The position numbers and the translations under genes are program-made. The notes beneath the pieces were generated by a model. The model made no database searches. It saw only the letters and a list, made by a program, of their open reading frames with translations, and had not been told where the DNA came from. A stretch of DNA of 64,000 nt from Flavobacterium sp. (lineage in GTDB: Bacteria; Bacteroidota; Bacteroidia; Flavobacteriales; Flavobacteriaceae): contig JASLID010000056.1 of NCBI GenBank assembly GCA_030153045.1, positions 1-64,000 of the forward strand, in the 5' to 3' direction. Numbering within the stretch: position 1 is the stretch's first letter; each line of letters opens with the position of its first letter. Below are positions 25,964 to 34,244 of the stretch, in pieces.

Positions 25964-26153
25964 TGCTATCAGGGCTAAAAAGCAATAGAAATTAAAATTC
26001 AGTATTAAAAAACATCATTTAAATCTTGCCATTACCAATGGACATTGATATTAACAGTCAAAATTTGTTAATTAAATTGTTCACAACAATTACTTTAATT
26101 TCTAATTAAAGCGCAAACGTTTCCTAATTTTATTAAGGATAATTCTAAAAACA

Positions 26154-27554
26154 ATGAGTATGCATTTGAGTCACGAAGAAGAAGATCATAATTTATCCTT
26201 ATCAAAATTTGAATCAATGTTAAAAACAAACAAAGTGTTGTTTTTTGATTCAGAAGAATTCGAGGATATCATACTGCATTACATGGATATTGGAAAATCG
26301 AGTCTAGCCAAAAAGGCATTAAAATTAGCTCTCGAGCAGCATCCAAAATCTACCGGATTAAAGTTGGTTCAAGTCGAAATGCTTGTCTTTGATGACAAAT
26401 TGGACATTGCCGAAAAAATGCTCAACGAATTGTACGCTCTTGAGCCTACAAACGAAGAGATTTACATTCAAAAGGCAAATATCCATTCCAAAAGAGACAA
26501 TCACGAAAAAGCGGTCGAGTTATTAAAAATCGCCCTGAAGTATACTGACGATTATGCCGATGTGTATAATTTGATTGGTATGGAATACTTGTTTATGGAC
26601 GAATTAGAATTGGCTAAAGAAAGCTTTATCAAGTGTCTTGAAGAAGAACCAGAAGAACAATCAAGTTTATATAATGTCATTTATTGCTTTGAATTTTTAG
26701 AACAAAATGAAAAAGCTATCGAATTTCTTACCAAATACATTGATACAAATCCATACAGTGAAATCGCTTGGCATCAGTTAGGACGATTAAATTATGGATT
26801 AAAGAAATACGAAGAAGCGCTTTCAGCTTTTGATTATGCGACTTTAATTGACGATGAATTTTTAGGCGCTTATATGGAGAAAGCCAAAGCCCTAGAAAGA
26901 TTAAAACGTTACGAAGAGGCTATCGAAAACTACAATGAAACGATTCGTTTAGACGACCCAACTTCGTATGCTTTATTGCGAATTGGAAAATGTAACGAAA
27001 AGTTAGGTAACGAAGTAGAAGCATTAAAATATTACAACCAAACCGTTTATGAAGATCCTTTACTAGACAAAGGATGGATTGCCATTACCGATTTCTATTT
27101 CCGTCAAAAAAATTACAACAAAGCATTGTACTTTGCTAATAAAGCCATTGCCATTGACAGTGAAAACAAATTGTACTGGAAACGATTTGCAGCCATTAAC
27201 AAAGCGTTGAATCTTTTTGAAGAAGCTGAATTTGGTTATCGAAAAGCGGTTGAATATGGAGATTACCAATTAGACACTTGGTTGTATTGGACAGACATTT
27301 TACAATATTTAGGAGAATTTGAAGCTTCGATACAAACTTTGTTGCAAGCCAGCGAATATTTTCCAGAAGAATATCAAATAGAATATCGTTTGGCCGGGTT
27401 GCATTTCATGTTAAATGAAACCGAAAAAGGAGTTTTCCATTTGAGTAATGGTTTGCGTCAAAACTTCAAAAAAAGAACCGTTTTACAAGAACTTTTCCCA
27501 GTTGTTTGGGATAGAAAAATGGTACAGGATTATATTGAAAAACATAAAAAGTAA
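26154..27554 (+). CDS. Tetratricopeptide-repeat protein
   Basis: The 466-aa soluble protein is built of TPR-type helix pairs across most of its length; clear examples are YADVYNLIGMEYLFMDELEL (about 142-161), SEIAWHQLGRLNYGLKKYEE (about 202-221) and LGAYMEKAKALERLKRYEEA. No signal peptide or membrane segment is visible, so it should be a cytoplasmic protein-interaction scaffold. Partner unknown. It ends 8 nt before aroE, a conserved-looking pairing that implies co-expression. A second ATG two codons into the frame could also serve as start. Confidence 0.88.
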   Translation: MSMHLSHEEEDHNLSLSKFESMLKTNKVLFFDSEEFEDIILHYMDIGKSSLAKKALKLALEQHPKSTGLKLVQVEMLVFDDKLDIAEKMLNELYALEPTNEEIYIQKANIHSKRDNHEKAVELLKIALKYTDDYADVYNLIGMEYLFMDELELAKESFIKCLEEEPEEQSSLYNVIYCFEFLEQNEKAIEFLTKYIDTNPYSEIAWHQLGRLNYGLKKYEEALSAFDYATLIDDEFLGAYMEKAKALERLKRYEEAIENYNETIRLDDPTSYALLRIGKCNEKLGNEVEALKYYNQTVYEDPLLDKGWIAITDFYFRQKNYNKALYFANKAIAIDSENKLYWKRFAAINKALNLFEEAEFGYRKAVEYGDYQLDTWLYWTDILQYLGEFEASIQTLLQASEYFPEEYQIEYRLAGLHFMLNETEKGVFHLSNGLRQNFKKRTVLQELFPVVWDRKMVQDYIEKHKK

Positions 27555-27562
27555 CCCTAGGA

Positions 27563-28300
27563 ATGAAAAAACTAGGTTTATTAGGTAAGAACATTGGCTA
27601 TTCCTTTTCACGAAATTATTTTAATAATAAATTCAAAAATGAAGGATTAGCCGATGCTTTTATTTATGAAAATTACGATATTGATTCGATTGAAAAGTTT
27701 CCAGAAATTCTTAAAGACAATAGCACTTTAATTGGATTGAATGTTACCATTCCGTACAAAGAAGCAGTCATTCCTTTTCTTGATGAATTATCGGAAGATG
27801 TCCAAGAAATTGGTGCTGTAAATACTATGAAAATTACAACTGAAGGTAAATTAACTGGTCACAACACCGACTATTTTGGTTTTATAGAATCTCTAAAACC
27901 TTTACTCCAAAATCACCATAAAAAAGGGTTGATTTTAGGTACTGGTGGTGCTGCAAAAGCAGTGGCTTTCGGACTTAAAAAATTGAATATTGAAAGTGTT
28001 TTTGTCTCTCGTGAAGCGAAAGAAAACATGATTACTTATCAGCAAATTGATCAAACTACTTTTGATGAATATCAAATTATCATCAACTGCACACCACTTG
28101 GCACTTCTCCTAAAACGGAATTGTTTCCGGATATTCCCTATCAACACTTTTCCGAAAAACATATCGCCTACGATTTGATTTACAATCCTGAAAAAACAAG
28201 CTTTCTTGAAAAGGCAGAAGCTGAAGGCGCTATCATAAAAAATGGTTATGACATGTTGGTTTTACAAGCGGAGAAAGCTTGGGAGATTTGGAATAGCTAA
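27563..28300 (+). CDS. aroE: Shikimate dehydrogenase
   Basis: The 245-aa protein catalyses the NADPH-dependent reduction of 3-dehydroshikimate in aromatic amino-acid synthesis. Visible motifs are GYSFSRNYFN (about 12-21; S14/S16-like substrate site), LNVTIPYKEAV (about 60-70; catalytic Lys), GAVNTMK (about 88-94), HNTDYFGF (about 102-109; catalytic Asp), the Rossmann loop LGTGGAAKAV (about 124-133) and NGYDMLVLQAEKAWEIW at the end. Length is at the short end of the family, as usual in Bacteroidota. Its stop codon lies inside the terminator stem described separately. Confidence 0.95.
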   Translation: MKKLGLLGKNIGYSFSRNYFNNKFKNEGLADAFIYENYDIDSIEKFPEILKDNSTLIGLNVTIPYKEAVIPFLDELSEDVQEIGAVNTMKITTEGKLTGHNTDYFGFIESLKPLLQNHHKKGLILGTGGAAKAVAFGLKKLNIESVFVSREAKENMITYQQIDQTTFDEYQIIINCTPLGTSPKTELFPDIPYQHFSEKHIAYDLIYNPEKTSFLEKAEAEGAIIKNGYDMLVLQAEKAWEIWNS

Positions 28301-28318
28301 AAATTAGCTATGTTTTTT
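28293..28318 (+). terminator. Terminator whose stem contains the stop codons of aroE and the SET gene
   Basis: ATAGCTAA (28293-28300) pairs with TTAGCTAT (28304-28311), loop AAA, followed by G and six T. The aroE TAA is 28298-28300 in the left arm; the TAA of the minus-strand SET gene is complementary to 28304-28306 in the right arm. The T tract favours termination of the plus-strand transcript. Confidence 0.75.
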
Positions 28319-28735
28319 CCAGTATTTTTTACCATAACTACAAAAAATTTCTTTCCCTTCTTTAATGTTTACTGTGGCTATAAGGCAAACGTTGTCGTTT
28401 TCGTCGAGGGCAATTTTAGCGTTATTTTTAAATGCTGATTTAGAAAAACCGGTAGCATCATTGGCGTACTTGGCAAAACATTCGGTATGCATTGAATCCA
28501 TGATGGAGCCGTTTAGTAAGTTGATGAAATATTTATCATGACCTTTTTCGGTAATTTGTTTGGCTTGGTTTTGGGTTAAAATTTCGCCTTTAAATACAGA
28601 TATTATTTCGTCTTTATAGATTTTTATGGCCGTAAACAAACCGCTTCCCGCAAAGGGAATTTGAGATGTTGCAACATACAAATAGTCCGATTCAGGAACT
28701 TCAATGGTATTACTATCTTGGTTTTGTGTATTCAT
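28304..28735 (-). CDS. SET-domain protein, putative protein-lysine methyltransferase
   Basis: The 143-aa protein is essentially a stand-alone SET domain. The N-terminal GSGLFTAIKIYKDEIISVFKG gives the GxGLF strand (about 30-34); FAKYANDATG (about 87-96) stands where the catalytic domain normally has RFxNHS; NNAKI (about 104-108) and EIFCSYGKKYW (about 129-139) complete the S-adenosylmethionine pocket and catalytic tyrosine. Bacterial SET proteins of this size are uncommon but widespread; targets are unknown. NH-to-ND replacement in the core may alter activity. It is convergent with aroE, separated by 3 nt, and its own promoter region holds repeat copy B. Confidence 0.85.
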   Translation of the reverse strand: MNTQNQDSNTIEVPESDYLYVATSQIPFAGSGLFTAIKIYKDEIISVFKGEILTQNQAKQITEKGHDKYFINLLNGSIMDSMHTECFAKYANDATGFSKSAFKNNAKIALDENDNVCLIATVNIKEGKEIFCSYGKKYWKKHS

Positions 28736-28850
28736 AGTATTTGAAACATCAAGAATAATCTAAAAATATGGATTTACCAAAAAACACGACTTAGCCCAGA
28801 TTACTTCACTAAATTTAAATTTCATCGGAGTTCAGTGAACTTCGTTTGAA

Positions 28851-28925
28851 GTGAAAATCCTTGTTATGTGAGATTGCTGCGCAAGCTCGCAATGACAAGA
28901 TTGAAACGAATAGCTGGAAAAAGCT
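28851..28925 (-). repeat. Dispersed intergenic repeat, copy B (inverted relative to copy A)
   Basis: The minus strand of this segment matches copy A at 25890-25963 over about 75 nt, including TTGTCATTGCGAGCTTGCG and AATCTCACATAACAAGGATT. Copies A and B therefore flank the TPR-aroE-SET block as an inverted pair. The remainder of the 298-nt gap (28736-29033) holds the promoter candidate for the DUF349 gene. Confidence 0.8.
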
Positions 28926-28973
28926 CTTAAATGAACTTTCAACAATAAAATAAAGCTTTATATCGTTTTTACT

Positions 28974-29003
28974 TTTGAATTCCGAGGGTTTTTAGTAACT
29001 TCG
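28974..29003 (+). promoter_or_regulatory. Candidate promoter for the DUF349 gene
   Basis: TTTG (28974-28977), 18 nt, then TAACTTCG (28996-29003), a one-base variant of TAnnTTTG. Start codon is 30 nt further on. Confidence 0.45.
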
Positions 29004-29033
29004 GCGTATAAATAATTGTAAACATCCTGCGAC

Positions 29034-30911
29034 ATGCAAGAAGAAACACACGATAACCTGCCCCAAGCAGATGGAAGCACAATTCAAGAATCGCAAATAG
29101 AAGTGCAAGACACTGCTAGTGAAGCGATTGAAACCATTGAAAATTTAAATGCTGAAGTAAGCGAAGATGCTACTATTGACGAAAGTCACGACATTCCAAT
29201 CCAAAATTATGAAGCATTGGATATGGAAGAGCTTGTTGCTGAACTCGAAACGCTTGTCGCTACTGACCGAATTATGGCCGTTAGAAACCATGTGGAAGAG
29301 TTAAAAACAGCATTCTTATCAAAATACCATCATTTTATTGAGGAGAAAAAAGAGGAATTTCTTCATGAAAATCCTGATACTCAAGAAGAGTTTGAATATC
29401 ATTTGCCTCTAAAATCAAAATTTGATTCGTTATACAATAACTTTAAAAGCAAGAAAAGCACTCATTTTAAAAGTTTAGAATCAAACTTAAAATCGAATTT
29501 ACAAACTCGTATTAACTTAATTGAAGAATTAAAAACTTTGATTAATCCGGGTGAAAACATAAAAGACAATCTTAAACAATTTAATGATTTAAGAGAGCGT
29601 TGGAAGTCGGCTGGTCCTATTCCAAAAGACAAATACAACCACGTTTGGAACAATTACCATTTTCATGTAGAGAATTTTTATGATTATTTGCATTTAGACC
29701 GTGAAGCGCGTGACATTGATTTCAAACACAATTTAGATGCTAAATTAAAGATTATTGCTCGTGCACAAGAACTTCTTAACGAAGTTGATGTAATGAAAGC
29801 GTTTAGAGAACTGCAGTCGTTACACAAAATCTGGAAAGAAGACATTGGTCCGGTTTCGAGAGAAAAACGTGAAGAAATTTGGGCTACTTTTAGTGATTTG
29901 ACCAAACAAATGCATGAAAAAAGAGAAGGCCTTTTTGAGCAACAACGTGGCACTGAACTAGAAAATTTAGCGAAGAAAAAAGAAATTATCGCTGCTATTG
30001 AAGCCATTGCAACCGAAAAAGTTGAAGTGCATTCAGGCTGGCAAACTCAAGTGGAAAAAGTGGAAGCTTTACGTACTAGTTTTTTTAGCGCCGGAAAAGT
30101 TCCAGCTGAAGTTAATGAACAAACGTGGAGTGAATTTAAAACTGCTGTTCGCAATTTTAATACACACAAAAATTCTTTTTATAAAGACATTAAAAAAGAA
30201 CAACAAGTTAATCTTGATAAGAAAAATGCCTTAGTAGCTCGTGCTAAAGAGTTGCAAGACAACGAAGATTTTGCGGCTACTACTCCTATCATGAAGAAAA
30301 TTCAAGAGGAATGGAGACAAATAGGTCATGTACCTAGAAAATTTTCAGATTCAGTTTGGGCAGAATTTAAAGCGGCTTGCAACCATTATTTTGACAGATT
30401 GCATGCTGTAAAAAATGAAAGTGAAGGCGCTGAAATTGAAGCTTTTGAAAAGAAAAAAGCCTACTTAGAAACTTTAAAATCGTTTGAACTTGTGGGTAAT
30501 CACAAAGAAGATTTAGACGGAATTAAAGCGCATATCGAAGCTTGGAAAAGTATTGGTAAAGTTCCTTTTGCCAGACGTCATATTGAAGGAAAATTCAATA
30601 AAATATTAGATACACTTTTTGAAAAATTAAGTTTGAGTAAGAAAGATACTGATATGATGCGTTTTAACAATAGAATGGATCAGTTATCAGATGCTGGTGA
30701 TTCTAGAAAAATTGACAATGAGAAAATCTTCTTAATGCGTAAAGTAGATGAAGTTCAGAATGAAATTTTCCAATTAGAAAACAACATTCAGTTTTTTGCT
30801 AATGCTAAGAAAGACAATCCGATGGTACTTGAAGTTAAGAAAAGTATTGAGCGTCACAAGGAAGAGTTAGCGACTTGGAAGGAAAAACTGAAACAAATAC
30901 GACAAATATAA
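29034..30911 (+). CDS. DUF349-repeat protein
   Basis: The 625-aa soluble protein has an acidic N-terminus (about 1-70) followed by repeated helical units with the DUF349 pattern of a W separated by a few residues from a G-P/G-x-V turn: RERWKSAGPIPKDKYNHVWN (about 185-204), HKIWKEDIGPVSREKREEIW, EEWRQIGHVPRKFSDSVW (about 424-441) and IEAWKSIGKVPFARRH. Several such repeats are visible. In other bacteria DUF349 proteins are linked to stress and envelope phenotypes, but no biochemical role is established. It stands alone between the SET gene and the convergent secreted-protein gene, and ends at a bidirectional-looking terminator. Confidence 0.88.
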   Translation: MQEETHDNLPQADGSTIQESQIEVQDTASEAIETIENLNAEVSEDATIDESHDIPIQNYEALDMEELVAELETLVATDRIMAVRNHVEELKTAFLSKYHHFIEEKKEEFLHENPDTQEEFEYHLPLKSKFDSLYNNFKSKKSTHFKSLESNLKSNLQTRINLIEELKTLINPGENIKDNLKQFNDLRERWKSAGPIPKDKYNHVWNNYHFHVENFYDYLHLDREARDIDFKHNLDAKLKIIARAQELLNEVDVMKAFRELQSLHKIWKEDIGPVSREKREEIWATFSDLTKQMHEKREGLFEQQRGTELENLAKKKEIIAAIEAIATEKVEVHSGWQTQVEKVEALRTSFFSAGKVPAEVNEQTWSEFKTAVRNFNTHKNSFYKDIKKEQQVNLDKKNALVARAKELQDNEDFAATTPIMKKIQEEWRQIGHVPRKFSDSVWAEFKAACNHYFDRLHAVKNESEGAEIEAFEKKKAYLETLKSFELVGNHKEDLDGIKAHIEAWKSIGKVPFARRHIEGKFNKILDTLFEKLSLSKKDTDMMRFNNRMDQLSDAGDSRKIDNEKIFLMRKVDEVQNEIFQLENNIQFFANAKKDNPMVLEVKKSIERHKEELATWKEKLKQIRQI

Positions 30912-30915
30912 TTAC

Positions 30916-30948
30916 AAAAAAACCATCTCAATTGAGATGGTTTTTTTT
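30916..30948. terminator. Bidirectional terminator between DUF349 and secreted-protein genes
   Basis: AACCATCTC and GAGATGGTT (30921-30942 region) form a stem with loop AATT-like centre, with an A tract before and a T tract after, so it can end transcripts from both convergent genes. The minus-strand gene's stop codon overlaps the T tract. Confidence 0.85.
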
Positions 30949-31597
30949 ATTCTTTAATAATGTCGATAATTGCTTTATAATCTTTCTTTAAAGCCCATTG
31001 ACTGTTGTACAGGACTCTGTTTTGGTCATCTAATATTTTAAACTCAGCCGTATTTGGGGGAGCTAAACCTTCATTTAAAGCAGTAAATGTAATTGAGTTT
31101 TTACCTGCAACTAATTTTACATGGTTTAATTTATATCCGCCACCTAACATTGTTTGTCTTTCTACTAAACTTTCCCCTACGGTAACACTGATATAATCGG
31201 AATCAACCTCACTATAATCTCTGTACATTACAATTATGAACTCCGATTTAGTCTTAATCTCTCCAAAATAGATGTTTTCAAATTTAACATTTCCAGAAGA
31301 TTCAGAGGCATATTTTTTATTCATTTTATCTGCAAACTGCTTTCCTACATTCAAATCACTAGTTTGAGGTTTCAATTCCATCGGTTTGTCCATTGAAATG
31401 GGTTCAAATTTTGGAGCTGTTTTAAATTTCTCAGGCACAAATGGTTTTGAAATGGAATATTCTGGCACCGCACTAGGATTAAGAGGCGCACTCGTTTCTG
31501 TCCTTGGAATTGAAATAGAAGGAATAGTAGACTTGTCTTGGGCAAAAACATTTGCCGCAAAACAATTTACAAAAACGAATAAATAAGTTAACTTCAT
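30947..31597 (-). CDS. Secreted protein of unknown function
   Basis: The 216-aa protein has a clear signal peptide (MKLTYLFVFVNCFAANVFAQ, cleavage after AQ). The mature part starts with a Ser/Pro-rich stretch (about 22-75), then a beta-rich domain (about 100-210) with KSEFIIVMYRDYSEVDSDYI, VKLVAGKNSITFTALNEG and PPNTAEFKILD that looks like an immunoglobulin-type sandwich. I do not recognise a named family. It heads downstream in a minus-strand run with the ABM-domain and esterase genes (33-nt gap), with no functional hint from them. Confidence 0.75.
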   Translation of the reverse strand: MKLTYLFVFVNCFAANVFAQDKSTIPSISIPRTETSAPLNPSAVPEYSISKPFVPEKFKTAPKFEPISMDKPMELKPQTSDLNVGKQFADKMNKKYASESSGNVKFENIYFGEIKTKSEFIIVMYRDYSEVDSDYISVTVGESLVERQTMLGGGYKLNHVKLVAGKNSITFTALNEGLAPPNTAEFKILDDQNRVLYNSQWALKKDYKAIIDIIKE

Positions 31598-31630
31598 ACT
31601 CCCTTTTTATCAAAAATTATTCCAATTATT

Positions 31631-31933
31631 TTATAATTCGAAACTATACTCTCTTTCCACCAAAGCGATTCTAACGGTATACGATTTATACCACGAAGCT
31701 CTGCCTTTTCTTTGTGCTTCCAAGTGATCTATATTTTGTTTCCATTTTCTAATCGATTCTAAATCTTTCCAATAAGAAACCGTAATGCCTATTTCGTTTC
31801 GTGCCGATTCAATTCCGAGATATCCTTCTTGTTGTTGGGCTAGCTCCTCCATGATCTCAGCCATTTCGCTGTAACCGGTATTATTTTCGGTAGCAACTGA
31901 GGTAAAAATCACTGCGTAGTAGGGTGGCTGCAT
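31631..31933 (-). CDS. Antibiotic-biosynthesis-monooxygenase (ABM) domain protein
   Basis: The 100-aa protein is a single ABM-type ferredoxin-like fold: YYAVIFTSVATENNTGY at the start, then GYLGIESARNEIGITVSYWKDL (about 38-58, in two parts) and SIRKWKQNIDHLEAQRKGR, closing with VRIALVEREYSF. The pattern W-K-D-x-x-x-I-x-x-W is common in family members that degrade haem or act as small monooxygenases. Typical length. The catalytic function cannot be assigned. It starts 11 nt upstream of the esterase stop region on the same strand, so the two are probably co-transcribed. Confidence 0.85.
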   Translation of the reverse strand: MQPPYYAVIFTSVATENNTGYSEMAEIMEELAQQQEGYLGIESARNEIGITVSYWKDLESIRKWKQNIDHLEAQRKGRASWYKSYTVRIALVEREYSFEL

Positions 31934-31944
31934 TGCTTTGAACT

Positions 31945-32748
31945 TTAATTATTAAAACTTTCAAATGCCGAATAAACCGCATTATGAAATATGGTTGCAT
32001 GGTTTTTATCTTCAAAAAACTTGAATTTTGCGTTCATTACTTCTTTGCGATGGGATACTATTTTAAATAATTTTTTCGCACCATTCTCCATTATTTTCCC
32101 TTCTTTTCCTACTCCAATGAATACTTTGGTCTTCTGACTAAAATTAGAAGCTAAAAATTCAGGTGTTACATTCAATAATGACTCATTATCCCACCACAAA
32201 CTCGGACTAATAATAATATATTGAGAAAACATAGTTGGTTTTTTATACAAAATTTCTGTAGCCAATAAACCGCCTAGTGACTGACCAATAATTGTTTTAT
32301 TCCCATCCGTTTTATATTTTTTCTCGATAAAGGGCTGCAATTCTTTCTCCATAAATGAAATGAATTTTGCCGAACTGCCCGTTGTTGGAAAATCTTTTTT
32401 ATCCGATTCAATCGTTGTTGGATACGTAAAATCTCGTTTTCTATCTACATTTGAAATGCCTATCAAAATAGATTTTGGCAACATTTTTACCCATTCAAAA
32501 TTGGCAAATTGCATCAAACCGGCAATATGAATAAAATCTTCATCAGCTGAACCGTCAAGCAAATAAATAACGGGATAACTTTCGTTTGAATTGTATCCTT
32601 CCGGCAAATAAATATTTAACGTTCTACTTTCGTTTAATTCAGCCGAATGTATAGTTTCAATTTTCCCTAAAACAAAGTCTTTTTCTTGCGCAATACTACT
32701 TCCGAAGAATAGAACCGAAACCACTACACTTAAAATTATTCTTTTCAT
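31945..32748 (-). CDS. Secreted alpha/beta-hydrolase, esterase-like (Fes/esterase D group)
   Basis: The 267-aa protein has a signal peptide (MKRIILSVVVSVLFFGSSIAQ) and an alpha/beta-hydrolase fold. Features are LNIYLPEGYNSNESYPVIYLLDG (about 43-65, in parts), the nucleophile elbow GQSLGG (about 155-160), a likely acid residue after VFIGVGKEGK (about 210), and the catalytic His in NHATIFHNAVY (about 250). This is the putative-esterase (enterochelin-esterase-like) group, which hydrolyses siderophore or simple esters. Periplasmic or secreted location is expected. It lies 6 nt after mazG on the same strand. Confidence 0.88.
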   Translation of the reverse strand: MKRIILSVVVSVLFFGSSIAQEKDFVLGKIETIHSAELNESRTLNIYLPEGYNSNESYPVIYLLDGSADEDFIHIAGLMQFANFEWVKMLPKSILIGISNVDRKRDFTYPTTIESDKKDFPTTGSSAKFISFMEKELQPFIEKKYKTDGNKTIIGQSLGGLLATEILYKKPTMFSQYIIISPSLWWDNESLLNVTPEFLASNFSQKTKVFIGVGKEGKIMENGAKKLFKIVSHRKEVMNAKFKFFEDKNHATIFHNAVYSAFESFNN

Positions 32749-32754
32749 GTTACA

Positions 32755-33528
32755 CTACAATTTCTTCGCCTCTTCCCAAAACACGTCCATTTCAGCCAAT
32801 GTCATATCCGAAAGTGGCTTTCCTAATTCACTAGCTTTGCTTTCTAAATATTGGAAACGCTTGATAAACTTCTTATTGGTTCGTTCTAAAGCGTCTTCTG
32901 GATTCACATTTAAAAAACGAGCGTAATTAATCATGGAGAATAAAACATCGCCAAATTCGGCCTCTATTTTATCCTGATTTTTATTTTGAACTTCAACCTG
33001 CAATTCTTGTAGTTCTTCTTGAACTTTATCCCAAACCTGATGTGGTTCTTCCCAATCGAAACCTACCCCTTTAACTTTATCTTGAATCCGACTGGCTTTG
33101 ACTAGGGCTGGTAAACTCTTTGGTACACCTTCTAAAACCGATTTTTTTCCTTCTTTTAATTTCAGCTTTTCCCAGTTTTGTTTGACTTCTTCTTCATCGG
33201 CAACGACCACATCTCCATAAATATGTGGATGACGATGAATGAGTTTATCACAAATATCGTTAGCCACATCGGCCATATCAAAACTAGACGTTTCACTACC
33301 AATTTTGGCATAAAAAACAATATGCAACAACAAATCACCCAGTTCTTTTTTAACTTCTTCCAGATTATTATCTAAAATGGCATCACCTAATTCATAGGTT
33401 TCCTCAATTGTCAAATGACGTAAGGTTTGCAGGGTTTGCTTCTTATCCCAAGGACACTTTTCCCGTAGCTCGTCCATGACATCAAGGAGTCTGTTAAAAG
33501 CGTCAAGTTGCTGTTGGCGTGTATTCAT
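32755..33528 (-). CDS. mazG: Nucleoside triphosphate pyrophosphohydrolase
   Basis: The 257-aa protein has two MazG domains. The first shows CPWDKKQTLQTLRHLTIEE (about 26-44) and EETYELGDAI with the metal-binding glutamates, then ELGDLLLHIVFYAKI. The second shows EAEFGDVLFSMINYARFL (about 193-210). MazG hydrolyses canonical and damaged NTPs to the monophosphate. Full length is normal. It is part of the cluster mazG-DUF5606-def-(mqo)-ruvX on the minus strand. Confidence 0.95.
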   Translation of the reverse strand: MNTRQQQLDAFNRLLDVMDELREKCPWDKKQTLQTLRHLTIEETYELGDAILDNNLEEVKKELGDLLLHIVFYAKIGSETSSFDMADVANDICDKLIHRHPHIYGDVVVADEEEVKQNWEKLKLKEGKKSVLEGVPKSLPALVKASRIQDKVKGVGFDWEEPHQVWDKVQEELQELQVEVQNKNQDKIEAEFGDVLFSMINYARFLNVNPEDALERTNKKFIKRFQYLESKASELGKPLSDMTLAEMDVFWEEAKKL

Positions 33529-33639
33529 TTGAAATTGATTTTACTTCGTACAGTTCGACCTAAAGGTCTCGTGTGTGTAAAAATAACAAATCCTGCACTT
33601 GAACAACAAATGCAGGACTTATATTTATGTTAAAATCAA

Positions 33640-34185
33640 CTATTTTTTAGTAGACTTTGTTGCTTTTTGAGCTGGCGCTTTTTTAGCTGCTGCCATTCCT
33701 GCATTTTTAGGAGTAGCGGCTTTAGGTGCTTTTGCTGGTTTAGCTTCTGCAGTTGCAGCAATAGTTGCTTTCTCAGCTTTAGCTTCTTCTTTTACAGGAG
33801 CTTCAGACGAAACCAATCCTTTCCCTTGTAAAATATTATACCAGTTTAATACTTTTTTAATATCTGAAGCATATACTCTTTCTTGATCGTAGTCAGGTAA
33901 AATCTCAACGAAATAAGCAGACAATAATGCTTTATCATCTTTAAATGCTGGTGTTGGACCATTATTCTCTTTTTTAGCAATGGTACGCATTACTTCGGCT
34001 AATGGCTTCTCTTCAGAGTAAGTATACATCGAAATTTCTGAAAGCAAACTTACGTTACTACGTAAACCTACCGTAATCTTTTTTCCGTCAACTAATGATT
34101 CTGCAACGAAACCAGTTCTTGTTTGCACTTTTAATGAGTATAATCCCGGTTTTCCTGAAATGGCTAATATTTTATCTAAATTCAT
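33640..34185 (-). CDS. DUF5606 family protein
   Basis: The 181-aa protein has the N-terminal region typical of DUF5606 (NLDKILAISGKPGLYSLK, LVDGKKITVGLRSNVSLLSE) up to about 125, then a long Ala/Lys/Pro-rich tail (about 130-181) with KAPKAATPKNAGMAAAKKA, likely disordered and basic. The family is restricted to Bacteroidota, has no known function and is regularly encoded beside def. TATATTTG on the minus strand (34207-34214) is a candidate -7 element, 21 nt before the ATG. Confidence 0.9.
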   Translation of the reverse strand: MNLDKILAISGKPGLYSLKVQTRTGFVAESLVDGKKITVGLRSNVSLLSEISMYTYSEEKPLAEVMRTIAKKENNGPTPAFKDDKALLSAYFVEILPDYDQERVYASDIKKVLNWYNILQGKGLVSSEAPVKEEAKAEKATIAATAEAKPAKAPKAATPKNAGMAAAKKAPAQKATKSTKK

Positions 34186-34206
34186 TTTTTATTCTTTTAA
34201 TAAGAG

Positions 34207-34214
34207 CAAATATA
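34207..34214 (-). promoter_or_regulatory. Candidate -7 promoter element for the DUF5606 gene
   Basis: TATATTTG on the minus strand matches TAnnTTTG, 21 nt before the start codon at 34185. Confidence 0.45.
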
Positions 34215-34244
34215 ATATTGTTTGTTTTGAAACTTAAAAATTAT

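Noticed and set aside
33557..33568. GACCT-AA-AGGTC palindrome upstream of mazG
   Set aside because: Too short to support a specific function and no second copy was seen.
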